A stretch of 39,456 nucleotides of DNA from Acidimicrobiales bacterium (GCA_017883065.1 JADGOG010000009.1:1-39456), one strand, 5' to 3'; shown: positions 27,795-36,845, numbered from the stretch's first letter. Translations and numbers: made by a program. The notes: a model not told the origin generated them from the sequence alone.

Positions 27795-29576
27795 GTGCTC
27801 AAGAAGGTTCTCATCGCCAACCGGGGAGAGATCGCGGTCAGGGTCATCAGGACCTGCCGCGAACTGGGGGTGGCCACCGTCGCCGTCTACTCCGACCTCG
27901 ATCGTGACGCGCTGCACGTCCGACTGGCCGACGAGGCCTACTCGCTCGGGGGGCAGACCGCGGCGGAGAGCTACCTCAATACCGAGGCCATCCTCGATGT
28001 CATCGAGAAGAGCGGAGCCGACGCCGTCCACCCCGGCTACGGGTTCTTCTCCGAGAACACCGACTTCGCCAGGGCCATCACCGAGCGCGGCGTCACCTTC
28101 GTCGGTCCCCCGCCCGAGGCCATCGAGGTGATGGGCGACAAGATCAGCTCGCGGCATGCGGCCGAGCGGGTCGGCGTGTCCGGGGTGCCCGGACGATCCG
28201 AGGTCCTCGCCTCGCCGGACGAGGTCGTCGCGTTCGGAGACGAGTTCGGTTGGCCTGTGGCCATCAAGGCCGCCTACGGCGGTGGTGGTCGGGGCATGAA
28301 GGTGGTGGCCGGTCCCGATCAGGCGGCCGAGGCCCTCGAGTCGGCCAAACGGGAGTCCCTCTCCTACTTCGGTCGGGACGAGTGCTATGTGGAGCGGTAC
28401 CTGGCCTGGCCACGCCACGTGGAGATGCAGATCATCGCCGACACCCACGGGAACACCCTGTGGCTGGGCGAGCGTGACTGTTCCGCCCAGCGTCGCCATC
28501 AGAAGCTCATCGAGGAGAGCCCGGCACCCAACTTCCCAGACGACGTCCGCCAGGCGATGGGCGAGGCGTCGGTCAAGGTGGCTCGGGCCTGCGGGTACGT
28601 CAACGCCGGCACGGTCGAGTTCCTCTATCAGGACGGCGAGTTCTTCTTCCTCGAGATGAACACCCGTCTGCAGGTGGAGCACCCGGTCACCGAGCTGGTT
28701 ACCGGCCTCGACCTGGTCGAGTGGCAGCTCCGGGTGGCCTCGGGAGAGGCCCTCGGGTTCACCCAGGACGACGTCCGACGCAACGGTCACGCCATCGAGG
28801 TGCGTATCAACGCGGAGAACCCGGCCGGTGGCGCATTCACCCCGTCGCCGGGCACCATCTCCCGCTTCCTCATGCCCGGGGGGCCCGGGGTCCGGCTCGA
28901 CACCGGCTACGCGTCCGGGGACACGGTCAGCCAGTTCTACGACAATCTGGTGGCCAAGCTGGTGGTCTGGGGCCACGACCGCGAGGCGGCGCGACGCAGG
29001 ATGTTGCGGGCCATCGACGAGACGGTGATCGACGGCGTGGCCACCACCCTTCCCGCCGACGTGGCCATCCTCTCCCATCCCGACTTCGTCGCCGGTGAGC
29101 ATTCGACCAACTGGGTCGAGCAGTCCCTGGACCTGACCGGCATGGTGTCCGTCGGCACCGAGGCTCCGCCCGCACCTGCGACCCCCGATGGGGAGGAGGC
29201 CGCTCCCCGGGTCCTCCGGGACGTCACCGCCGAAGTGGACGGACGCCGCTACCAGGTGAAGCTCTGGGTGCCCGACCTCGGCGACGCGGTGGTCGCATCC
29301 GGTGGGGGTGCCTCCAAGGCCGCGGGGCCGAAGCGACCGAAGGCGGCGGCATCCGGCGCCGGATCGGGAACGGTGGCCGTCCCCATGCAGGGAACTATCG
29401 TCAAGGTACTGGTGGTCGAAGGTGACACCGTCGAAGTCGGCCAGACGGTCTGCGTGCTGGAGGCGATGAAGATGGAGAACAACGTCATCGCCGAACGGGC
29501 GGGCATGGTCAAAGAGGTCCGGGTCCAGGCAGGCGAGTCGGTCGGCCCGGGCGACGTCATCGCCGTCATCGAGTAG
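27795..29576 (+). CDS. accA3-like: Acyl-CoA carboxylase alpha chain (biotin carboxylase + BCCP)
   Basis: 'KKVLIANRGEIAVRVIRTCRELG', 'YLAWPRHVEMQIIADTHGNTLWLGERDCSAQRRHQKLIEE', biotin site 'VLEAMKMENNV'. Start GTG 27795 with SD GAAAGG at 27783. Confidence 0.94.
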   Translation: MLKKVLIANRGEIAVRVIRTCRELGVATVAVYSDLDRDALHVRLADEAYSLGGQTAAESYLNTEAILDVIEKSGADAVHPGYGFFSENTDFARAITERGVTFVGPPPEAIEVMGDKISSRHAAERVGVSGVPGRSEVLASPDEVVAFGDEFGWPVAIKAAYGGGGRGMKVVAGPDQAAEALESAKRESLSYFGRDECYVERYLAWPRHVEMQIIADTHGNTLWLGERDCSAQRRHQKLIEESPAPNFPDDVRQAMGEASVKVARACGYVNAGTVEFLYQDGEFFFLEMNTRLQVEHPVTELVTGLDLVEWQLRVASGEALGFTQDDVRRNGHAIEVRINAENPAGGAFTPSPGTISRFLMPGGPGVRLDTGYASGDTVSQFYDNLVAKLVVWGHDREAARRRMLRAIDETVIDGVATTLPADVAILSHPDFVAGEHSTNWVEQSLDLTGMVSVGTEAPPAPATPDGEEAAPRVLRDVTAEVDGRRYQVKLWVPDLGDAVVASGGGASKAAGPKRPKAAASGAGSGTVAVPMQGTIVKVLVVEGDTVEVGQTVCVLEAMKMENNVIAERAGMVKEVRVQAGESVGPGDVIAVIE

Positions 29577-29592
29577 CGGGGTCGTCGACGCC

Positions 29593-30759
29593 ATGGCCGA
29601 GGTCGCCGGGCTGAAGGGCGATGCCCGGGCCGCCATCGACGCCCGGCTGGGTGGCCTGGTCGAACTCAGTCACACCATCCACGACCACCCCGAGACCTCC
29701 TTCGAGGAGGAGCAGGCCTGCGCCTGGACTGCGGACGCCCTGGAGGCCGGGGGGTTCTCGGTGACCAGGGGCACATCGGGCATGCCCACCGCGTTCACCG
29801 CCGAGCTCGGCAAGGGTCCGATGGTGGTGGCGCTGTGTGCCGAGTACGACGCGCTCCCCGGTGTGGGCCACGCCTGCGGTCACAACATCATCGCCGCCTC
29901 AGCGGTGGGCGCCGGCATCGGCCTGGCCGGACTGGCCGACAGGCTGGGGCTCACCGTGCGGGTGCTCGGCACCCCCGCCGAGGAAGGCGGCGGCGGCAAG
30001 ATCACCATGTTGGATGACGGCGTGTTCGACGATGTCCACGCCGCCATGATGATCCATCCCTGGCCGACCGAGCGGCTCCAGGGCACCTGTCTGGCCGTCT
30101 CCCACTTCGACATCACCTTCACCGGAAAGAGTGCCCACGCCTCGGCGGCTCCCTTCGAGGGGGTCAATGCCGGAGACGCCTTGGCCATCGCCCAGGTGGC
30201 CGTCGGGATGCTCCGCCAGCAGTTCCGTCCCGGTGACCAGGTCCACGGGATCACCACCTACGGTGGCCAGGCCGCCAACATCATCCCCGAGTCGGTCACC
30301 GGCCGGTTCATGTGCCGCTCGACCACGCTCGCCGGGCTCGCACTGCTCGAGCCGCGGGTGATGGCCTGCTTCGAAGCCGGGGCGGTGGCCACGGGCGCCT
30401 CCTTCAGCCGCACCGACCTGGCGCCCGTCTACTCCCACATGGAGAGCGACCAGGGTCTCTTGTCCCTGTACCGCACCAACGCCGAGGCGCTTGGTCGCAC
30501 CTTCTCCCTCGACGACGAACAGGTGCCGCGACCAACCTTCTCCACCGACATGGCCAACGTGTCCCTGGCGGTGCCCACCATCCATCCCCTGGTGCGGATC
30601 GAGGCCGGCGGATCGGTCAACCATCAACCGGAGTTCGCCGCAGCCTGTGTCACGCCGTCGGCGGACACCGCGGTGCGGGACGGGGCCCTGGCCATGGCCT
30701 GGACGGCCATCGACGCCGCCCAGCCCGGCACCTTGCGGGACCGCCTGCTCGACCGCTGA
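29593..30759 (+). CDS. M20-family amidohydrolase/peptidase
   Basis: 'VALCAEYDALPGVGHACGHNIIAASAVGA', 'GTPAEEGGGGKITMLDDGVFDDVHAAMMIHP', 'FTGKSAHASAAPFEGVNAGDAL'. Confidence 0.92.
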   Translation: MAEVAGLKGDARAAIDARLGGLVELSHTIHDHPETSFEEEQACAWTADALEAGGFSVTRGTSGMPTAFTAELGKGPMVVALCAEYDALPGVGHACGHNIIAASAVGAGIGLAGLADRLGLTVRVLGTPAEEGGGGKITMLDDGVFDDVHAAMMIHPWPTERLQGTCLAVSHFDITFTGKSAHASAAPFEGVNAGDALAIAQVAVGMLRQQFRPGDQVHGITTYGGQAANIIPESVTGRFMCRSTTLAGLALLEPRVMACFEAGAVATGASFSRTDLAPVYSHMESDQGLLSLYRTNAEALGRTFSLDDEQVPRPTFSTDMANVSLAVPTIHPLVRIEAGGSVNHQPEFAAACVTPSADTAVRDGALAMAWTAIDAAQPGTLRDRLLDR

Positions 30760-30958
30760 ATCCCACCCGGGCAGTGTGGCCTGCGCTCCCACCGGGTGCG
30801 GACCTCTTCGGCTCGTACGCCACTCGAGCCCGGGCTGAGAAGGTGCGCAGGACCCTTGAACCCGCCGAACATCTTCTCGTCTTCCTACCAATAGTACGGT
30901 CCGGCAGGTGTCATCGGGGGTACTCAACGTATGCGACCGGCGAAACAGGCCCGCCAGG

Positions 30959-31036
30959 ATGGCGGCCCGCGCCTGGAGCACCGACGGTGGCCCCTCGGCC
31001 GGTACGCCCCACCCGCGGTGCGACGCGGGCCGCCAT
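30959..31036. repeat. Perfect 13-bp inverted repeat with nested stem in a convergent intergenic region
   Basis: ATGGCGGCCCGCG (30959-30971) and CGCGGGCCGCCAT (31024-31036); inside it GCACCG...CGGTGC. Confidence 0.75.
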
Positions 31037-31046
31037 GCAGCGCTGG

Positions 31047-32654
31047 TCAGCCGTTCGGGTGGAACTCGCCGAACACGCCGCGCAACACGTCGGACACCTC
31101 GCCGAGGGTGGCCATGGCGGCCAGGGCCGTCTTCATGGGAATCAGCAGGTTCTGGGTGCCACGGGCCGCCGCCTCCATGTCGGCCAGGGCCGCGTCCACC
31201 GCACCTTGATCGCGCTCCGAACGGACCCGCTTGACCCGGGCCACCTGTGAGCGTTGGAGCTCGGGGTCGATCGGGAAGACCTCGGTGGTCTCGAGCTCCT
31301 CGTCGACGAACTTGTTCACACCGACGATGATCTTCTCGCTGGAATCGATGTCCTTGGCGTAGGCATAGGCGGCCTGCTCGATCTCCTGTTGCATGTACTG
31401 GGCCTCGATGGCGTCCACCGCCCCGCCCATGGCGTCGATCCGCTCGAGGTACTCCCAGGCACCCTTCTCCACCTCGTCGGTCAGCGACTCGACGAACCAC
31501 GAGCCGGCCAGTGGATCGACCGTGTCGGCGATCCCCGACTCGTAGCCCACGATCTGCTGGGTGCGCAGCGCGACCTTGGCCGCCCGCTGGGTCGGCAGGC
31601 CGAGTGCCTCGTCGAACCCGTTGGTGTGGAGACTCTGGGTGCCGCCCAGTGCCGCAGCCAGGGCCTGCAGGGTCACCCTGACGATGTTGTTCTCCGGCTG
31701 CTGGGCGGTGAGTGTCGACCCGCCGGTCTGTGTGTGGAAGCGGAGCAACGTCGACTTCTTGTCCTTGGCCCCGAAGCGCTCGGTCATGATCTTGGCCCAC
31801 ATCCGGCGGGCGGCCCGATACTTGGCCACCTCCTCGAACAGGTTGTTGTGGGCATTCCAGAAGAAGCTGAGTCGGGGGGCGAAGGCATCCACGTCGAGGC
31901 CGGCGGCCAGCGCGGCGTCCACGTAGGCGATGCCGTTGGCGATGGTGAAGGCGATCTCCTGCACCGCCGTCGATCCAGCTTCGCGGATGTGATAGCCGGA
32001 GATGGAGATGGTGTTCCACGCCGGGAGATGCTCGGCGCAGTAGGAGAAGGTGTCGGTGACCAGCCGCATCGAAGGTCGCGGCGGGTAGATGTAGGTGCCG
32101 CGGGCGACGTACTCCTTCAAGATGTCGTTCTGGATGGTGCCGCCCAGCTGCTTCGGGTCCACGCCGTTCTCCTCGGCGACCAGTTGGTAGAAGAGCAAGA
32201 GGATGGCAGCGGTGGCGTTGATGGTCATCGAGGTGGTGACCTGGTCGAGCGGGAGGCCGGCCAGAAGCAGGCGCATGTCGGCCATCGAGTCGATGGCCAC
32301 CCCCACCTTGCCGACCTCGCCCTCCGAGCGCGGGTGGTCCGAGTCGTATCCCATCTGGGTGGGCAGGTCGAACGCGCACGACAGGCCGGTCTGGCCTGCG
32401 CCGAGCAGGAACTTGAACCGCTCGTTGGTCGACTCGGCGGTACCGAAGCCGGCGTACTGGCGCATGGTCCACAGGCGGCCCCGGTACATGTCGGGGCGGA
32501 TCCCCCGGGTGTAGGGGTACTGCCCGGGCGAGCCGAGCTGTTGGTCAGGGTCCCAGCTGTCCAGATCGTCCGGTCCGTAGACCTGCCGGATCTCGATGCC
32601 CGAGTCGGTGAGCCGCTTGCGTTCGGGGGAAGGGGACGCGTTCTTGGGTGCCAT
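31047..32654 (-). CDS. Methylmalonyl-CoA mutase-type acyl-CoA mutase, large (substrate-binding) subunit without B12 domain
   Basis: '[63 protein letters not shown]', '[28 protein letters not shown]', ends near residue 535. Confidence 0.94.
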   Translation of the reverse strand: MAPKNASPSPERKRLTDSGIEIRQVYGPDDLDSWDPDQQLGSPGQYPYTRGIRPDMYRGRLWTMRQYAGFGTAESTNERFKFLLGAGQTGLSCAFDLPTQMGYDSDHPRSEGEVGKVGVAIDSMADMRLLLAGLPLDQVTTSMTINATAAILLLFYQLVAEENGVDPKQLGGTIQNDILKEYVARGTYIYPPRPSMRLVTDTFSYCAEHLPAWNTISISGYHIREAGSTAVQEIAFTIANGIAYVDAALAAGLDVDAFAPRLSFFWNAHNNLFEEVAKYRAARRMWAKIMTERFGAKDKKSTLLRFHTQTGGSTLTAQQPENNIVRVTLQALAAALGGTQSLHTNGFDEALGLPTQRAAKVALRTQQIVGYESGIADTVDPLAGSWFVESLTDEVEKGAWEYLERIDAMGGAVDAIEAQYMQQEIEQAAYAYAKDIDSSEKIIVGVNKFVDEELETTEVFPIDPELQRSQVARVKRVRSERDQGAVDAALADMEAAARGTQNLLIPMKTALAAMATLGEVSDVLRGVFGEFHPNG

Positions 32655-32670
32655 GGGCCACAGGTTACGG

Positions 32671-32690
32671 TTTCCGGCCGTCGCCGGAAA
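32671..32690. promoter_or_regulatory. Inverted repeat TTTCCGGC-CGTC-GCCGGAAA just upstream of the mutase -10 box
   Basis: Perfect 8-bp arms; 3 nt from the minus-strand -10-like TAACCT (32662-32667), which is 7 nt before ATG 32654. Confidence 0.6.
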
Positions 32691-32705
32691 AAGCAGCCCG
32701 GAGGA

Positions 32706-33896
32706 TCAGCCGGCGGTCGGCGGGGCCACCGCGTGGGGCATGCACAGATCGTCGTACTCGGCGATGACGATCTCGCCCGCATCGGGACCACAGGCCGGGC
32801 ACTGGGGGTCGCGGTGGACCTTGAAGTTCCGGAAGCTCTGCTCCAGTGCGTCGTAGGCCAACAGCCTGCCCTGGAGCGTGTCGCCGATGCCGAGCAGGAT
32901 CTTGATGGTCTCGACGGCTTGGATCGATCCGACGATGCCCGGGAGCACGCCCAGCACGCCGGCCTCGGCGCAGCTCGGGGCCAACTCCGCCGGAGGCGGC
33001 TCGGGAATCATGCACCGGTAGCACGGACCCTCGAAGGGATTGAATACCGTGGCCTGTCCTTCGAACCGGAAGATCGACCCGTGCACGACAGGGATCCTCT
33101 TCAGCAGCGACGCATCGTTCACCAGATACCGGGTGGGGAAGTTGTCGGTGCCGTCGACGATCACGTCGTAGCCGTCGATGATGTCGAGGATGTTGTCGGC
33201 CCCGAGCCGCACGTCGTAGGTGACCACGTTGACGTCGGGGTTGATCAGGGTGAGGGTCTTCTTGGCCGAGTCGACCTTGCGCTCCCCGATCCGATCGGTG
33301 TTGTGGAGGATCTGTCGTTGGAGGTTGGAGGCGTCGACCACGTCCATGTCGATGATCCCGAGGGTCCCCACTCCTGCGGCGGCAAGGTAGAGGGCGGCCG
33401 GTGAGCCCAGCCCGCCGGCCCCAAGGAGGAGCACCTTGGCATCGAGGAGCTTCAGCTGACCGACTTCGCCCACCTCGGGGAGAAGGAGGTGCCGCTGGTA
33501 TCGGTTGCGCTGCTCGGGGTCGAGCGCCTGGGGTGCCGCCCAGGCCCGACCCTCGTCCTTCCAGCGGTTGAACCCGCCGATGACCGAGGCCACGTCGGCG
33601 TAGCCGAGCTCCTGCATCGTCTTGGCGGCGAACGCGGAGCGCGTCCCTCCGGCACAGTAGATGACCACGTGGCTGGACTTGTCGGGGATCCGTCCCTCGA
33701 CGGAGGTCTCGAGCGTGCCCCGGGGGATGTGCACGGCGCCGGGCAGGGCGCCCTGCTCGTACTCGTCGGGCTCGCGGACGTCGAGTACCACCGCACCGCC
33801 GGCCTCGATCTCCCGCTCGGCTTCCACGGGCTCAATCTCGCGGACTGCAGCCTTGGCTGCGGCCAACATCTCTCTGAACGTGGGCACAACGATCAC
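32706..33896 (-). CDS. Rhodanese-ThiF/MoeB fusion (MoeZ-like sulfur-carrier adenylyltransferase), rhodanese domain N-terminal
   Basis: N-term 'VVLDVREPDEYEQGALPGAVHIPRG...VIYCAGGTRSAFAAKTMQELGY'; then 'RNRYQRHLLLPEVGEVGQLKLLDAKVLLLGAGGLGSPAALYLAAAGVG'; zinc CxxC pairs 'CYRC' and 'CPAC'. Confidence 0.92.
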   Translation of the reverse strand: MIVVPTFREMLAAAKAAVREIEPVEAEREIEAGGAVVLDVREPDEYEQGALPGAVHIPRGTLETSVEGRIPDKSSHVVIYCAGGTRSAFAAKTMQELGYADVASVIGGFNRWKDEGRAWAAPQALDPEQRNRYQRHLLLPEVGEVGQLKLLDAKVLLLGAGGLGSPAALYLAAAGVGTLGIIDMDVVDASNLQRQILHNTDRIGERKVDSAKKTLTLINPDVNVVTYDVRLGADNILDIIDGYDVIVDGTDNFPTRYLVNDASLLKRIPVVHGSIFRFEGQATVFNPFEGPCYRCMIPEPPPAELAPSCAEAGVLGVLPGIVGSIQAVETIKILLGIGDTLQGRLLAYDALEQSFRNFKVHRDPQCPACGPDAGEIVIAEYDDLCMPHAVAPPTAG

Positions 33897-34015
33897 GATC
33901 CTTCTTGGACGGCGCCGGATCCGGGCCTGCCGGGGCCGACGCACCACTCGACAGTGAGGTAAACACTACCAGCGAGGTCAACATTCCCGACAGCTCTGGG
34001 TCCATCGGGGGACTG

Positions 34016-35398
34016 CTAGCCGGTGGTGACGTAGCCGGCGGGCGGGATGGTCCCCGGGCCGGTGGACAGGCAGCCGGCGAGGAAGGCCGGATCCGCCGGG
34101 GCCGCCAACGTGGGCGGGTCGAGGAAGGCCGGCGGGCTGGCCAGGTCGATCGAGTCCAACAGATTGTCCGCATGCAGGTCCCGGTAGGTGAGCGCCGGGA
34201 GGTTCCATTTGGTCTCGACCAGCTTGAGCACCGACGTGTGGTCGTGGGTCACCCGCGAGACGTAGTCGGGGCGGGCGTAGGGCGACACCACGCCGGCCGG
34301 GACCCGGAATCCGAGGCGGTTGAACGAACCGTGGGCGTCGCCGGCCGACAGGACCGGCTTGACCTTGTCCGGCTTGACCGCGCCGGGTGGGGGGACGTGG
34401 TCGTAGTAGCCACCCGACTCGTCGTAGCACCAGACGAGCATGGTGTTGGGCCACTGCGGCGAGGCCATCACCGCCGAGACCACCTGGGAGAGGAACTGAT
34501 CGCCGTACTGCACGTCCTGGGGGTTCTCCTCGGACTGCGTCCCGAAGTCGGGGTCGACCAGGCTCACCGCGGGCAGGGTCCCGGCCGCGGCATCGCTGAA
34601 GAATCCGGTGATGTCGACCAGGTTTGGCCTGATGTCGGGCACGCCGACCAGATAGGTCCAGATGAGGGCAGAGGGCAGCGAGGAGTAGTAGTTCTTCCAC
34701 GAGATCCCGTGCTTGTTCATGGCCTCGAACATGGTGCCGTTGGGCGGCTTGTCGGAGTTGAGGACGTCGGTGGTCAGACCCAGCGAGGTCCCACCCATCA
34801 TGAACCGACGGTTCGGATAGGTCTGGGCACCCACGGAGCAGAAGTAGCGGTCGCATACCGGGAAGGTGGCGGCCAGCGAGTTGACGAAGGGCAGGATCGA
34901 CGGCTCGACGTACCCCATCGACACGGGACCGCTCTGGCTCTTCACGAAGCCGGTGTTGGATCCGTGGGCATACGACACGTGGAAGGCCTCCCACGTGTTG
35001 TAGGGCTCACGGTCCACCTGGCACGGGTTGGGCATGGGGAAGGCGTGGAGCACCGCGTTCTTCGAGGGTGGCGGGAACGTCGAGCTCTTCGGCCACGGGT
35101 TGGACGCCGTCGGCTTCCCGTCCGCCCCGAGCACGAATCCGTCGCCCCGCCCCTGCATCATCCCGAGGACGTTGTCGTAGGAGTGGTTCTCCATCATCAC
35201 GATGACGATGTTGGAGATCTGGGGGATCTGGTCGGTGCCGGCGGCCGCGTTCGGATTGGGCAGCGTGCCCGGTCCGGGCCGCCTGCCCCCGGGGAGGGCC
35301 GATGCCGACGCACCCGTGGGTGCCAGCCCGATGGCGGCTGCTCCTGCGAGTGCGCCTCCCAGCAGAGCCCGGCGGGAGAGTGCGATCGGTTCGGTCAT
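34016..35398 (-). CDS. Tat-exported phosphoesterase (phospholipase C / acid phosphatase family)
   Basis: Twin-arginine leader 'SRRALLGGALAGAAAIGLAPTGASA'; 'NIVIVMMENHSYDNVLGMM'; 'MLVWCYDESGGYYDHVPPP'. Confidence 0.92.
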   Translation of the reverse strand: MTEPIALSRRALLGGALAGAAAIGLAPTGASASALPGGRRPGPGTLPNPNAAAGTDQIPQISNIVIVMMENHSYDNVLGMMQGRGDGFVLGADGKPTASNPWPKSSTFPPPSKNAVLHAFPMPNPCQVDREPYNTWEAFHVSYAHGSNTGFVKSQSGPVSMGYVEPSILPFVNSLAATFPVCDRYFCSVGAQTYPNRRFMMGGTSLGLTTDVLNSDKPPNGTMFEAMNKHGISWKNYYSSLPSALIWTYLVGVPDIRPNLVDITGFFSDAAAGTLPAVSLVDPDFGTQSEENPQDVQYGDQFLSQVVSAVMASPQWPNTMLVWCYDESGGYYDHVPPPGAVKPDKVKPVLSAGDAHGSFNRLGFRVPAGVVSPYARPDYVSRVTHDHTSVLKLVETKWNLPALTYRDLHADNLLDSIDLASPPAFLDPPTLAAPADPAFLAGCLSTGPGTIPPAGYVTTG

Positions 35399-35491
35399 GC
35401 CGGCGACACTAACGACGGTCCGTCCGCCGTGCTCGGGGAGTGCCGGTCACGGGCACGGGCCGGGCGTGACCAGGGAAGTAGCGTTCCGGCC

Positions 35492-36091
35492 ATGGAGTTC
35501 GCCCAGGCGGTGACCCGCCGGCACATGACCAGGAATTTCACTGGGCGCGGACCCGACCCCGAGGTCGTGGACGCCCTGTTGGAGGGGGCGCTGCGGGCGC
35601 CTTCTGCGGGGAACACCCAGGGGCGTGCTTTCGTCGTCTTGGAGGGACCCGGACAGACCGATCGCTACTGGACGGCGACCACCGACGAGGAGTGGCGTGC
35701 CCGCTCCCGTCGCTACGCCGGGCTGTCCAGGGCTCCGGTGATCGTGCTGCCTTTCGCCGATCCCGAGGCGTACGTCGCCAGGTATGAGGAGTCGGACAAA
35801 CGACGGGCGGACGAGGAGCCGGTGGAGTGGGTGGTCCCCTTCTGGCTGGTGGATGCGGCCTTCGCCACCATGACCGTGTTGCTCGGGGCGTGCGACCGCG
35901 GCATCGGTGCCTCCTTCCTCGGGAACTTCCGTGGCGAAGGCAGGCTCCGCGAGGCTCTGGGAGTGCCCGCGCACTTCCGCTGGCTCGGGGCGGTCCTGTT
36001 GGGCGAGGCGGCCGAGCCCGATCCACCGTCGTCCTCGGCCGGTCGGCCCCGGCGCACCATCGCCGACAGCGTCCACCGGGGGCATTGGTAG
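35492..36091 (+). CDS. Nitroreductase-family protein
   Basis: 'FAQAVTRRHMTRNFTGRGPDPEVVDALLEGALRAPSAGNTQGRAFVVL'; 'RWLGAVLLGEAAEPD'. Confidence 0.88.
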   Translation: MEFAQAVTRRHMTRNFTGRGPDPEVVDALLEGALRAPSAGNTQGRAFVVLEGPGQTDRYWTATTDEEWRARSRRYAGLSRAPVIVLPFADPEAYVARYEESDKRRADEEPVEWVVPFWLVDAAFATMTVLLGACDRGIGASFLGNFRGEGRLREALGVPAHFRWLGAVLLGEAAEPDPPSSSAGRPRRTIADSVHRGHW

Positions 36092-36227
36092 GCGGCCGGG
36101 CTCACCTGTTCCCGGTGATTGAAACGAGGGCACCCCCGGCGTACGATCACCGTGACGACCAGTGAGGCGGCGTCCGGCGGACCCGACGGGTGCGTGACCG
36201 GAGCCCGCCGGATGGAGGAGCCCGTTC

Positions 36228-36845
36228 ATGACCGACACCGCCGTCCACGTCGGTGCAGTTCCCCCGCAGAGCGTCGGCGGCCCACCTCCGATCCCCGAAT
36301 TCTCGATCGTGCCGGTGCGGGGCATCCCCATCGCCGCTGCGTTGCTGGTCGGCCTGATCGTGGCCATCGCCACCAACAGCCTGTGGGCGCTCACCTTCTT
36401 CCATGTGGGCGGAGGTGGGTTGTGGACGAGCATCGACCTCTTCCTCGGACTGATCATCGGTCCGATACTCGGACGGCTGTCCGTGCCGGCCCGCATCGAG
36501 TTCACCGTCCGCTTCATGCCGAAGATGGTGGTGATCATGCCAACCCTGGTGGCAATGACTCTGGGTGCCGGTTTCCAGCTGGCCCGACACCTCGGCAACC
36601 TCGAGACCAACTATCCCCATCACGGATGGCTGGTCGCCTCGTATGTCATCGTCGGGGTGATGGCGGTGATCGCCCTCGGCCTGCTCGAGCCGGCCAACAT
36701 CGCCGTCCTCTTCGAGCTCAAGAAGCCCCGTCCGAACCCTGAGCGGATCGGGAAGCTGATGAAGATCTTCGTCTACACGGCAGGGATCACCGGGATCCTC
36801 CAGATCGCCACCATCGTGATCATGACCTTCCTGGCCAGCCGGTGA
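36228..36845 (+). CDS. Multi-TM integral membrane protein
   Basis: Several hydrophobic helices (IPIAAALLVGLIVAIATNSLWALTFF, WLVASYVIVGVMAVIALGLL...); SD GGAGGAG upstream. Confidence 0.8.
   Translation: MTDTAVHVGAVPPQSVGGPPPIPEFSIVPVRGIPIAAALLVGLIVAIATNSLWALTFFHVGGGGLWTSIDLFLGLIIGPILGRLSVPARIEFTVRFMPKMVVIMPTLVAMTLGAGFQLARHLGNLETNYPHHGWLVASYVIVGVMAVIALGLLEPANIAVLFELKKPRPNPERIGKLMKIFVYTAGITGILQIATIVIMTFLASR

Noticed and set aside
27522-29636. 704-aa minus-strand ORF opposite the biotin carboxylase
   Set aside because: Antisense shadow of a highly conserved enzyme.
30624-30872. 82-aa minus-strand ORF MFGGFKGPAHLL... starting in the intergenic gap
   Set aside because: More than half overlaps the M20 C-terminus antisense; weak SD position and non-protein-like composition.
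30827-30900. Partial TPP-riboswitch (THI-box) resemblance: CTGAGA (30835-30840) followed by GGACCCTTGAACC (30850-30862)
   Set aside because: The required 3' half (TGATC..GG..AAT..CC.GCG.AGGGA) is missing and there is no plus-strand gene downstream. Considered coincidental; an Infernal run with the Rfam TPP model would settle it.
29899-32472. 857-aa minus-strand ORF spanning the M20 antisense, the intergenic gap and an alternative mutase frame
   Set aside because: Overlaps two well-supported genes in the wrong frame. The short protein-like piece in the gap (LQARAAILAGLFRRSHTLS) has no supporting start or homology I can name.
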